A stretch of DNA of 64,000 bases from Chitinophaga pinensis DSM 2588 (GTDB lineage Bacteria; Bacteroidota; Bacteroidia; Chitinophagales; Chitinophagaceae): the NCBI RefSeq assembly GCF_000024005.1, contig NC_013132.1, forward strand, positions 3,900,001-3,964,000, read 5' to 3'. Of the stretch, positions 16,671 to 24,909 are shown in pieces; within the stretch, counting starts at the first letter, position 1, and every line of letters begins with the position of its first letter. The notes beneath the pieces were generated by a model. The model ran no database searches, was not told where the DNA came from, and worked only from the letters and a program-made list of their open reading frames with translations. Made by a program: the position numbers and the translations under genes.

Positions 16671-17008
16671 CTAAGAATTCGTATGAAAAAACTCCAACTG
16701 TACATTGGAGAGCGTCTTTATCCTGTATCTCCTGATCATTATAGTAATGTTAAACAAGAAGCAAAGCAAAAGCTGTCTTTGCCGTAAGGGCAAAGAAATA
16801 CCAGGCCGAACAAGACTGTTCAGCCATTATTCATGCAACGTAGATTAATACGTGTGTCGCAGGAATGTACCATGGTGACACATCGTATCACTACACCCCA
16901 ATTAGTGGATATTCAAAGCACAAGTAATAGTTCCATCACCTCCGTTCATCCATTCCGATAATGAGAAGTAAGGTCAGCTTGCGTACTTCGTTTTTCCGGT
17001 TTGATAAA
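16671..17008. other. Intergenic stretch with several hairpins, no gene
   Basis: About 340 bases between the small gene and the lipoprotein gene. It holds hairpin copy 4, an adjoining CTTTGCC-GTAAG-GGCAAAG stem (16777-16795) and no protein-like frame. It may be a degraded gene remnant or a structured untranslated region. Confidence 0.4.
16804..16825 (-). repeat. Array hairpin, copy 4
   Basis: GGCTGAACA pairs with TGTTCGGCC on the minus strand (9 bp) around loop GTCT. Compared with copies 2 and 3, several positions change on both arms together, so pairing is conserved while sequence is not. TATTTCTTTG follows. Confidence 0.55.
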
Positions 17009-17039
17009 CCATAAGTAATGCCAGCAGCATTACTTATGG
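17009..17039 (-). terminator. Strong hairpin overlapping the stop codon of the lipoprotein gene
   Basis: A perfect 13-bp stem (CCATAAGTAATGC and its complement, loop CAGCA) includes the TAA stop at 17030-17032 and is followed on the minus strand by TTTATC. It probably ends the RHS operon transcript. Confidence 0.7.
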
Positions 17040-17536
17040 TCCGGAGAGAAATCAACATGGTCAAATGGGTAGAAGTCTCCTGATTCACCTACACATTTGA
17101 TGAAGATCTCTTTTGGAATTTGGTTAGCAAAATCAATTTTCGTGATGGCGTTACAATCCTGCTGACCTGGAAAAACAAGGCTGGTGCCTTCTATTTTTAC
17201 CGGAAGCGAAAGGGTGTCCGGTACTGCATAATCACCTAAGTAGTTATTATGCTGGTCGTATAATAACACTGCTCCGGTATAATGTGCTTTGCGACTGTCA
17301 AAACCGCCGGTTATATTTATCAGGTTGAGAAATTTTAACGTTGTATCACTTTTTGTTTTTATAGATCCCATATAGGTCATCCTGTACCTGGTGCGGTCGG
17401 GATCGCCTTTGATCTCATACTCGACCTGTTTTCCTACTTCGCCCTTTTCTACTACCTGTTTAGGGTAGTCTGCATTCTGCGAACAGGCTGTTAAGAAGAC
17501 CTGCATGAACGCTCCTATCAAGAATGCTGCTTTCAT
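17030..17536 (-). CDS. Lipoprotein, candidate immunity protein of the RHS toxin
   Basis: 169 residues from the ATG at 17536 (MKAAFLIGAFMQVFLTACSQ: Lys, hydrophobic core, lipobox LTAC). The frame continues to 17617, but the extra 27 residues would block a signal peptide. The mature part is mostly beta (YEIKGDPDRTRYRMTYMGSI, YTGAVLLYDQHNNYLGDY) with a pair of cysteines near the end (QQDCNAIT, IKCVGES). No family recognised. It directly follows the RHS gene whose C-terminal tip looks like a peptidoglycan-cleaving enzyme; a lipoprotein would be in the right compartment to block such an activity, which is the reason for the immunity proposal. That role is inference. Confidence 0.7.
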   Translation of the reverse strand: MKAAFLIGAFMQVFLTACSQNADYPKQVVEKGEVGKQVEYEIKGDPDRTRYRMTYMGSIKTKSDTTLKFLNLINITGGFDSRKAHYTGAVLLYDQHNNYLGDYAVPDTLSLPVKIEGTSLVFPGQQDCNAITKIDFANQIPKEIFIKCVGESGDFYPFDHVDFSPDHK

Positions 17537-17633
17537 ATTACTGAACGCGCTGTTACCCTGAGGGGCGTTGATACAACTGTTTTTACTAAACGGGCTTACT
17601 AAAAATGGTGTTTTCATACGTGCATTTATGTTT

Positions 17634-20600
17634 TTATCTAAGTATTGGTTCGTTTTTTTGCTGCTCTGGAATTTTTAACTGTGGAGGCCTGCTAAGCCAC
17701 TCTATGGCTTTTTTTGGTATTGATTTATTACCCTCTATCACCTTCTTCAGCAACTGCTCTATCTGCTCCGTGTAGAACTCGTTGCCGCCACCGTTGTAAT
17801 TTTTAACGGCTTTTTTGTAGCCCTGGAAGGTGTAGGTCTTTTTCCCGCCTTTGTCTACTTTTATTCCGCCTTTGAATCCTTTGGTCATAAGTATTCTAAC
17901 GCCTAACCAGAGTGATATGGAAGGGGTCATTACTTCGTCCTTTTTTATTCCATAGGCTTGTTTTAACTGATGGGAAGTTTTCCAGTCGCCGCGGACGTTT
18001 GATTGCATAATATCCGTTATGCCGCGATCGCCCATGGTAGATTCTTCCATTACCATTGCTTTCACCAAGGTAGGATTAAGATCAGGAATCTGAGCCAGCT
18101 CCGACTTGGGTATTGGATTTCCTCCTTCTGTATACAGTTGCAAAGCGCCTGCATTCTTTGCCTGGTTCACATAGCCGGTACGTGCGGCGATCAGGTAGTC
18201 GTATTGCTGATATTTATCGTCTGTAGTAGCCATTCCCCCTTTTTCCGCGATAATGCCAGGCATCGGTACTTCTATCCAGCCTATGTTCGACTTTGCAGGA
18301 TCTGCTGCCATATAGGAGAATTGAATGAATGTTCTGAACTCCGCATCGCTCTTGATTCTGTGCACTTCCCGTCCGTATATATCTATATACACAATATCGG
18401 TAGGTTTTTTGCCATTTCCATCTATATAGCGAACCGGGTTGCCTAAGCAATAATTGTAAGGACTGAATGCCTGCATTTCCGAGGCTTTAGGGTCGAGGGT
18501 GGTCCAGTTGCCTGCAAGGGCGTTGTACCAGCGGGCACCGAAATCAGCCAATTTCAGACCAGCGCCATCGGCAAATTCCTTGTCGTTCAGTTCTTTTCCG
18601 CCAAACAGCTTGCGGTTCTCGATATAGTCATCGCCTTTCAATGCTTTGCTGCTAATGCCTGCCATGATACCGCCATACGGATAATAATGCGTTTCTTCCA
18701 ACAGGCGGCCATAGTGCTCCACTACCAGCCGGTCGAAGTACACATCCTGTCCGGTTTCGTTGGATACGAAGAAATACATAAAGCCCGTTTTCTTCACCAC
18801 CATTTTGCCCGTACTCAATACCTGCACCGCATCGGGCGCATTCTGTACCTGTAACACCCCTGTGTTATCATCCGACATATTGAACTGATCGTCAAATCCG
18901 GCGTAGTTCATGAATGCCTTCAGCTTATCCGGCTGGTTCTGGGATGGGTCGTTATTCTTCATTTCGTTATACAAGGCGGCATTCATGGTACTGATCGGGC
19001 TTCCCGCGCCTGATCCTTTATGGATACCGTCGACCACGCCCACGCCGCTAAAGGCAGAAAGCAACGCGGTTACCAGGTCGTTAACAGGGGAGGTGTAGGA
19101 ACTGCTGCTGCCCGATTTATAAAAGGCCTTTACGCCCACCTGTACCGTATCACCGGCCATTACACGCAATACCAGGGAAGGGCCGATCTTCTGTCCATTC
19201 TGTGCATTCAGTTTGGCCACGAAGTTGTTAGGGGCATTCGATGCGTCCGCAGGATAGCCTACCGGTTTGGGAACACGGGTATTGTCGATATTACTGAAAA
19301 GTAAATTCTCCGTTTCCGCATACTCCGGTTCCATCGTGGCTACGTACTTAGACGTATCGCTTTCGGTGGCAATCACCATTCTTATATTACCTGCGTTATC
19401 CGGTATATAATAATCCCAGCTAAACTTAGGAGGTCTGTTCTCCTTGTACACCATTCTTATCCTGCCTTCATCATAAAATACCTCTCTCAGCGTGTCATTG
19501 GTATATACCAGATCTCCCATATAATCCGTTTCTATCCTTTTTACCGGTGTGCTGGTGCTATCTACTACCAGCTTTCTCAGCTTGTTACCATCTGCATCAT
19601 ACAAGAACGAAACAACACCCTTTCCAGGCACGGCCACTCTTTCCGGCAGGTTCAGCACATTGTACCAGGTAGAATCGATCCCTTTGTTACGATCTCTGGT
19701 CTGGTTACTGTTTTGGTCATACGTAAAGTCGGTAGCCGTATTACTTACCAGCTCATTAAAATCATCCCGGTTCTGGCCACCGCTTACATTCTTATGATCT
19801 TTCACATAATTCAGCTTATTCGAATTCGCATAAAAGCCCATTTCCAGGCTATCCACCTTTCTGCTCACCGCGCCATCCATACCATACTGCACCATAGAAG
19901 AAAGATTGGTATTGTCATCATACTTAAAGGCAGACGAAAAATCGACAGGGCTGTTGGTCCAGGTGGTGCTGCCTTCATTCTGCTGACTAAAGTCAGACTC
20001 CACCAGGCGGCTCATTTGATCATACCCAAAACCGAGTGCGCGGGCTACCGATCCTTTCGTTTTCCAGCTACTACCACTCAGCTCACCGCTGTACTGGCGG
20101 GCACTGAACCCTTTATCAAAACCAATCACCTGTCCGAACCAATTCGACGAACCGCCCGTACCATTAACAAAACTCTTATTAATACCCTCCAATCCGTTCA
20201 TGCCATAACTATAATCAAACGTTTCCAGTTGGGCGGTTGTTCCGGTTACGCCGATCCGTTTTTTACTCACCTTGCCCAGCTCATTATACGTTTTATACGA
20301 AATGGTGCGCTGTGCGGCAAAGTCATCATTCAGGCAAAGCTTAACAGAATCTATCTTTCCTGCCGGGTTGAAATGATACGTGTACAATAAGGTAGTAGGA
20401 GTAGTGGCTGCCGCTGCGTTCATGTGTGCAACATACCTGCTGAGCAGCTCCCCAGAAAAGTTATACAGCGAAGTTGTAGTGGAAATGCCACCACTGCTGT
20501 TATTTCTTACTATTTGGGCATTCCTGTTCCTATGGTCAAAATACGCGGTACTTACCAGCCACTGATCGGTGCCCAAAATCCTTACTTTAACGCCCGTAGA

Positions 20601-23600
20601 CAAACCGGTGTTTATGGTGCTAAAAGCAGCAGGAACATCCGGGTTATCATTGCTATACACCTTCGCCTTACCCAACAACGACGGAACAGCAGGCAAAGCA
20701 CCGGCGAACGTATAATCATCGTAATAAAAATACTTATTTACCTTGAGAGAAGCGGGATTCACGGCTGTAAGGAAACTATTCAGCGTTACCACCTCTGTAT
20801 CACCCGCCGCCGCCGGGTCTATTTCCAGCGTAACGGCCGACGTATTCGTATTAAAGCCCGGCAGCAAAGTAATGCTGGTAGTTGCCTCATACAAAGCAGC
20901 CCCGCCATACTGTTCCATCACCAGGTTGACTTCCGGATAGCTGTGAGTAACCGTTTTCGACGCTACGCCGTAGGTTAACAGACTATCCTGCAGTACCAGT
21001 CTGGAAGAAGGAGAGAAGTACTGGCCGTTCATTACCACCCGGTTCAGGGCATCAAAGCCTACCAGCCGCCAATAGCCGCGCTGCTTATCATTTCCGTTCC
21101 GCTCCAATACCAGTCGCTCCCGGCCATCGTACACCATTTCATTCACGGCACCGGGCATGCGGTTCACCACCGCCAGGCCATATTTATCATAAAAACTACC
21201 AAAACACAGCTCCGTAAAAATCGCAGAGGTCATCACCCAATTGCTCTTAATCGCATTTACCGCCTTCGGTGTAATCACCACGCGCTGGCGACCAAAATCG
21301 TCCCGTACATAATAGGTACACAGCCAGTCATCATGTGTTTCGCCGATCTTAGCTCCAAACTGCACCTTCTCCAGCACTACCTGACCCTGTTCATCCTTAT
21401 ACGTTACCGTTTTGGTATTCGACTCATCCGTCGTTTCCGTTACCATCAAACTACCGGCCGGATACACCGCGGTACTTACCGGCAGGTCCGACTCGCTATA
21501 GCCGATTCTCCAAACCCGCACGCCCTCGCTCAATCTGTTCGTGCGTGAAAGCGTTCTGTTGCCACGGGCATTTCCTTCCCAGGACTTACCCGGCTTACGC
21601 GTTTCATTTACCTCATCATCCGGGGCATTGTCGAACACCTTCCTCGAATAGTAAAAGTTTTCCTTATTCTCATAGAAGGTATTATAAAAGGCTGTCTGCA
21701 CACTGCCAGGGCTTAGTTTAAAATTGCCATCCGAAGCATTATCCGGATAGGGTAAAAAGCTCACCGCTTCCCGGCCCAAGTCATCATAGAAGGTCGTTTT
21801 CACCCAATCCTTGCCTGCATTCGTCGCCTTCTTATCCACCACCTGCAGCGTACGTCCGAAACCATCCATATACTCTGTGCTCTCGCGTACATCCTGTACA
21901 TTCGTTAGCGCATCGGCCGCCGTTTCTGTAGTAACGCCAGACTTACGCACCGTTCTGGTACGGATATAATTCATGTTCGTGGCCGAAGCGCCCGATCCGT
22001 ATGCCTTCATTGTTGCTACTGGCTCCGTAACCGATACCATCGTAGACGTATCCGGAATAATAGTTTGCGCACCTTCCACGCGAATGCATACTGTATTGGA
22101 ATAAGTAACTTCCGCTCCACAGGTAACCTTTCTTCTATAAAAAGCCGTGCCGGTAAGGCCCGTAAGGCTGGCCGAAGGCAGCACATCCCAATTCATTTCA
22201 TCGGTCGACTTCTGAAATTCATAGGCATACCCACCGGCGCAAGCTCCATTAGAAGCACCCGCCACATTCGTAATGCTGGCGCTGCCACCTGGCGCCACGG
22301 GCGATGCCGATACGCCAATAATGCCACCGAGCAATTGCACCTGCACCAGGGCTGGATTGGAGAACACTGATACTCCGTTGCTCGTTACCTTCACCCTGTA
22401 ATACTGATTCGTTGTTCCCGCAGCAGGCTGATAATTCTGGTTATCCGTATTGGCTATGTCTGCCCATGAAGAGCCGTTCGCCGATTGCTGCCAGGTAAAG
22501 CTGTTCACGCCATTTCCACCTGACACGGTAGACAACCGCAAGCTTTGCGCCTCGCCGTTCACCGAAACCGTTTGAACAGCCGGACTCACCGTTCCGATCA
22601 CCAGTTGGGGATACACCTTTACGGTAGCACTTATGCTTGTTTGTGAAACGCCATTGCTCGTAACGATCACCCGGAAAGACCTGTCCTTCGTTAAAGTACC
22701 CGCGGTGTATGTTGCTGACGTAGCCCCACTGATGGTGTACCAATAACCATCGTCCTCCGTATATTGCCAAACATAACTATACGTGCCGTTACCGCCCGAA
22801 GGGCTCACCGTAAACGAGCCGGCGGCTGTATTGTAGTTAATGCTCTTCAGGGCGGGGCTAATGGCGCCTGCGGAGAACTCCGGCAATACATTCACCGCTA
22901 CACTTGCAGCAGTAGCCGAAACTCCGTTGCTGGTAACAATCACCCTGTAATAAGCCGTTTCGGTAAGCATTCCCGGATTCAACTGATCGTCTGTAGCCCC
23001 GGAAATGCTTGTCCAGGTGCTGTTGTTATCCGACGACTGCCATTGATAGGTATACACACCACTACCGCCCGTAGGATTCGCCGTTAGCTGTGGTGCCACC
23101 GCGTTGTTATTTATCGTTGCGCTGGCAGGAGATATACTACCGGCTTGTAACGCCGCATACACAAACACCGTCGCCGTATTGCTCCATATAGAGGTTCCAT
23201 TGCTGATCGCCTCTCTGCGGTAATACCGCTTACTGGTTAACGCAGGTGGCGTATAATTTTGGGCCGTAGCCCCGCTGATGTAGCTCCAGCTAACATTATC
23301 CGTTGAAAACTGCCACTTATAGTCATACAATGGTCCACCGCCAGAAGGCACCGTACCCGAAAGCTGTCCGGGACTGGTATTGTAATTTACCGTAACAGTA
23401 GCCGGTGTAATCGTACCGCCCGAGGTGAGGGGAGGATCTACTGTTACCGTCACTTTAGGCGCATACACCGTTACTCCATTGCAGGTAACAGACCTGCGAT
23501 AATGTGTGGTAGCCGTAAGCGCAGGAGGCGTATAATTTACGCCCGTAGCTCCGCTGATGGTTGAAAAGGTTATATTATCCGGCGAAGACTGCCAGGCATA

Positions 23601-24890
23601 ACTGTACGTGCCGTTGCCGCCTGTAGCTGCCGTGCCGGTAATAGCAGTGGGCACTGTATTATAATCAATACTCTGGCTGGCGGGTGAAAGCGTGCCAGCC
23701 ACTAACTGAGGATATACCTGAATATAAATGCTGTTCGATGTTCTGCTTTCCGATCCACAGAACACCACCACCCGGTAATAGGTAGAAGCCGTAAGCGGTC
23801 CGGGTGTAAAGTTCAACGCCGTTGCCCCCGCAATATCACTAAACGTAGTACCATTCGTGGAAGACTGCCATTTGAAAGAATAACTTCCCGAACAGCCACC
23901 ACCGCTGCGGGTAGGGCCATTGATCTGCGGGACAGACGTATTATAATTCACCGCGCTGCCTACCGGGCTGGCAATACTGCCAATCACAAACTGCGGATAC
24001 ACGCTGATCAACACCACATTCGAAAACGCTGTTTCCGTGCCTCTCTTAACCATCCTTTTAAAATAGGTAGACGCTGTAAGCGCTCCGGGGTTCAGGGAAA
24101 GGCCCGTTTGTCCGGAGATATCCGAATAATTCGTACCATCTGTGCTTTTTTGCCACTGATACGCATAACTGCCGTTCCAGCCGCCGGAAGCATCCGTGGC
24201 AGAGTTAATGGTACCCGGATTGGTATTATAGATCACCGGCTGGCTTACCGGGTTGGTTATGGTACCACCCGTTAGCGACGGAACCACGTTCACCGTGATG
24301 CCGGTAGACGTTACCGAAAAGCCACCTGCAAACACCACACGTCTATAGTTCATCGTTTGTGTCATTGCCGGTAACGTAAGCGTGGCGCTCGTAGCACCAT
24401 CGATGTCTGTCCAGTCGTCTGACAAGGCATTAAACGTATACGGATTCTGCTGCCACTGAAACGTATACCCCTCACAGCCAGGAATGGCGGTAACAGAGGT
24501 AAGCGGATCTGGCACCGTACCACTCACTATATTCTGCGTAGCGCCTACATTGATCTGATTATCGCTCAGCACCACCGGCGAAAAATACACCGTAGTACCG
24601 CCATTTTTACTCATACTTATTTGTGTAGAGCCGGCATTGTTCGAATAGATCACGGTAATATTCGACACGTTCTGGCCATTCTTACAACTTGTGCTAACAC
24701 CCGAGATCGTACCGCCGTTCACACACCACGAAAAACTATCTCCAATGCTCCAGGAGCCATTAATGCTAAACGTCACTGCCTGTCCCGGTAAAACACAAGA
24801 CGGCCCCTGAATGCTATACGACTGGGCCCATGCCGCCAGGTGCGGCACCAGCACCAATAAACCAAGAAGAAAAAGTCTCAAAAATCTCAT
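17634..24890 (-). CDS. Giant DUF6443/RHS repeat protein with Ig-like repeats and lysozyme-like tip
   Basis: 2418 residues. Signal peptide (1-23, ending AWAQ); one PKD/Ig-like domain; nine tandem 85-95-residue Ig-like repeats (about 125-900); a DUF6443 region starting near IRTRTVRKSGVTTETAADAL with YMDGFGRTLQVV; RHS/YD repeats; the RHS core ending HYYPYGGIMAG, FGGKELNDKEFADG, LADFGARWYNALAGNWTTLDP, YNYCLGNPVRYIDGNGK. After the core a 257-residue tip (from about 2162) contains PTLVKAMVMEESTMGDRGIT, DIMQSN and YNGGG, the pattern of lytic transglycosylase/lysozyme-like domains with Glu2282 or 2283 as likely catalyst. RHS shells wrap and deliver such tips. Stop is 16 bases from the next open frame (97 from its preferred start), and the YD-repeat partner lies 19 bases upstream. 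Confidence 0.93.
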   Translation of the reverse strand: MRFLRLFLLGLLVLVPHLAAWAQSYSIQGPSCVLPGQAVTFSINGSWSIGDSFSWCVNGGTISGVSTSCKNGQNVSNITVIYSNNAGSTQISMSKNGGTTVYFSPVVLSDNQINVGATQNIVSGTVPDPLTSVTAIPGCEGYTFQWQQNPYTFNALSDDWTDIDGATSATLTLPAMTQTMNYRRVVFAGGFSVTSTGITVNVVPSLTGGTITNPVSQPVIYNTNPGTINSATDASGGWNGSYAYQWQKSTDGTNYSDISGQTGLSLNPGALTASTYFKRMVKRGTETAFSNVVLISVYPQFVIGSIASPVGSAVNYNTSVPQINGPTRSGGGCSGSYSFKWQSSTNGTTFSDIAGATALNFTPGPLTASTYYRVVVFCGSESRTSNSIYIQVYPQLVAGTLSPASQSIDYNTVPTAITGTAATGGNGTYSYAWQSSPDNITFSTISGATGVNYTPPALTATTHYRRSVTCNGVTVYAPKVTVTVDPPLTSGGTITPATVTVNYNTSPGQLSGTVPSGGGPLYDYKWQFSTDNVSWSYISGATAQNYTPPALTSKRYYRREAISNGTSIWSNTATVFVYAALQAGSISPASATINNNAVAPQLTANPTGGSGVYTYQWQSSDNNSTWTSISGATDDQLNPGMLTETAYYRVIVTSNGVSATAASVAVNVLPEFSAGAISPALKSINYNTAAGSFTVSPSGGNGTYSYVWQYTEDDGYWYTISGATSATYTAGTLTKDRSFRVIVTSNGVSQTSISATVKVYPQLVIGTVSPAVQTVSVNGEAQSLRLSTVSGGNGVNSFTWQQSANGSSWADIANTDNQNYQPAAGTTNQYYRVKVTSNGVSVFSNPALVQVQLLGGIIGVSASPVAPGGSASITNVAGASNGACAGGYAYEFQKSTDEMNWDVLPSASLTGLTGTAFYRRKVTCGAEVTYSNTVCIRVEGAQTIIPDTSTMVSVTEPVATMKAYGSGASATNMNYIRTRTVRKSGVTTETAADALTNVQDVRESTEYMDGFGRTLQVVDKKATNAGKDWVKTTFYDDLGREAVSFLPYPDNASDGNFKLSPGSVQTAFYNTFYENKENFYYSRKVFDNAPDDEVNETRKPGKSWEGNARGNRTLSRTNRLSEGVRVWRIGYSESDLPVSTAVYPAGSLMVTETTDESNTKTVTYKDEQGQVVLEKVQFGAKIGETHDDWLCTYYVRDDFGRQRVVITPKAVNAIKSNWVMTSAIFTELCFGSFYDKYGLAVVNRMPGAVNEMVYDGRERLVLERNGNDKQRGYWRLVGFDALNRVVMNGQYFSPSSRLVLQDSLLTYGVASKTVTHSYPEVNLVMEQYGGAALYEATTSITLLPGFNTNTSAVTLEIDPAAAGDTEVVTLNSFLTAVNPASLKVNKYFYYDDYTFAGALPAVPSLLGKAKVYSNDNPDVPAAFSTINTGLSTGVKVRILGTDQWLVSTAYFDHRNRNAQIVRNNSSGGISTTTSLYNFSGELLSRYVAHMNAAAATTPTTLLYTYHFNPAGKIDSVKLCLNDDFAAQRTISYKTYNELGKVSKKRIGVTGTTAQLETFDYSYGMNGLEGINKSFVNGTGGSSNWFGQVIGFDKGFSARQYSGELSGSSWKTKGSVARALGFGYDQMSRLVESDFSQQNEGSTTWTNSPVDFSSAFKYDDNTNLSSMVQYGMDGAVSRKVDSLEMGFYANSNKLNYVKDHKNVSGGQNRDDFNELVSNTATDFTYDQNSNQTRDRNKGIDSTWYNVLNLPERVAVPGKGVVSFLYDADGNKLRKLVVDSTSTPVKRIETDYMGDLVYTNDTLREVFYDEGRIRMVYKENRPPKFSWDYYIPDNAGNIRMVIATESDTSKYVATMEPEYAETENLLFSNIDNTRVPKPVGYPADASNAPNNFVAKLNAQNGQKIGPSLVLRVMAGDTVQVGVKAFYKSGSSSSYTSPVNDLVTALLSAFSGVGVVDGIHKGSGAGSPISTMNAALYNEMKNNDPSQNQPDKLKAFMNYAGFDDQFNMSDDNTGVLQVQNAPDAVQVLSTGKMVVKKTGFMYFFVSNETGQDVYFDRLVVEHYGRLLEETHYYPYGGIMAGISSKALKGDDYIENRKLFGGKELNDKEFADGAGLKLADFGARWYNALAGNWTTLDPKASEMQAFSPYNYCLGNPVRYIDGNGKKPTDIVYIDIYGREVHRIKSDAEFRTFIQFSYMAADPAKSNIGWIEVPMPGIIAEKGGMATTDDKYQQYDYLIAARTGYVNQAKNAGALQLYTEGGNPIPKSELAQIPDLNPTLVKAMVMEESTMGDRGITDIMQSNVRGDWKTSHQLKQAYGIKKDEVMTPSISLWLGVRILMTKGFKGGIKVDKGGKKTYTFQGYKKAVKNYNGGGNEFYTEQIEQLLKKVIEGNKSIPKKAIEWLSRPPQLKIPEQQKNEPILR
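22280..24510 (-). repeat. Nine tandem Ig-like repeats inside the RHS gene
   Basis: Each unit has the layout T-I/L-SPA, YNT, GGNGTYSY-x-WQ-x-S, ISGAT, a Tyr-Tyr-Arg strand, TSNGVS and VYPQL-x-G. Units 4 to 8 are closest to each other; the first and last are the most diverged. DNA copies are not identical, so the array is old. Boundaries are approximate. Confidence 0.85.
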
Positions 24891-24909
24891 GACTCAATAT
24901 TTACAGGGG

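Noticed and set aside
19713..20390. 225-codon plus-strand frame inside the RHS gene
   Set aside because: Antisense shadow of the RHS repeats.
22280..24510. Possible CRISPR-like or minisatellite repeat
   Set aside because: The periodicity is at protein level (Ig-like units of 85-95 residues); the DNA units are diverged and there are no spacers.
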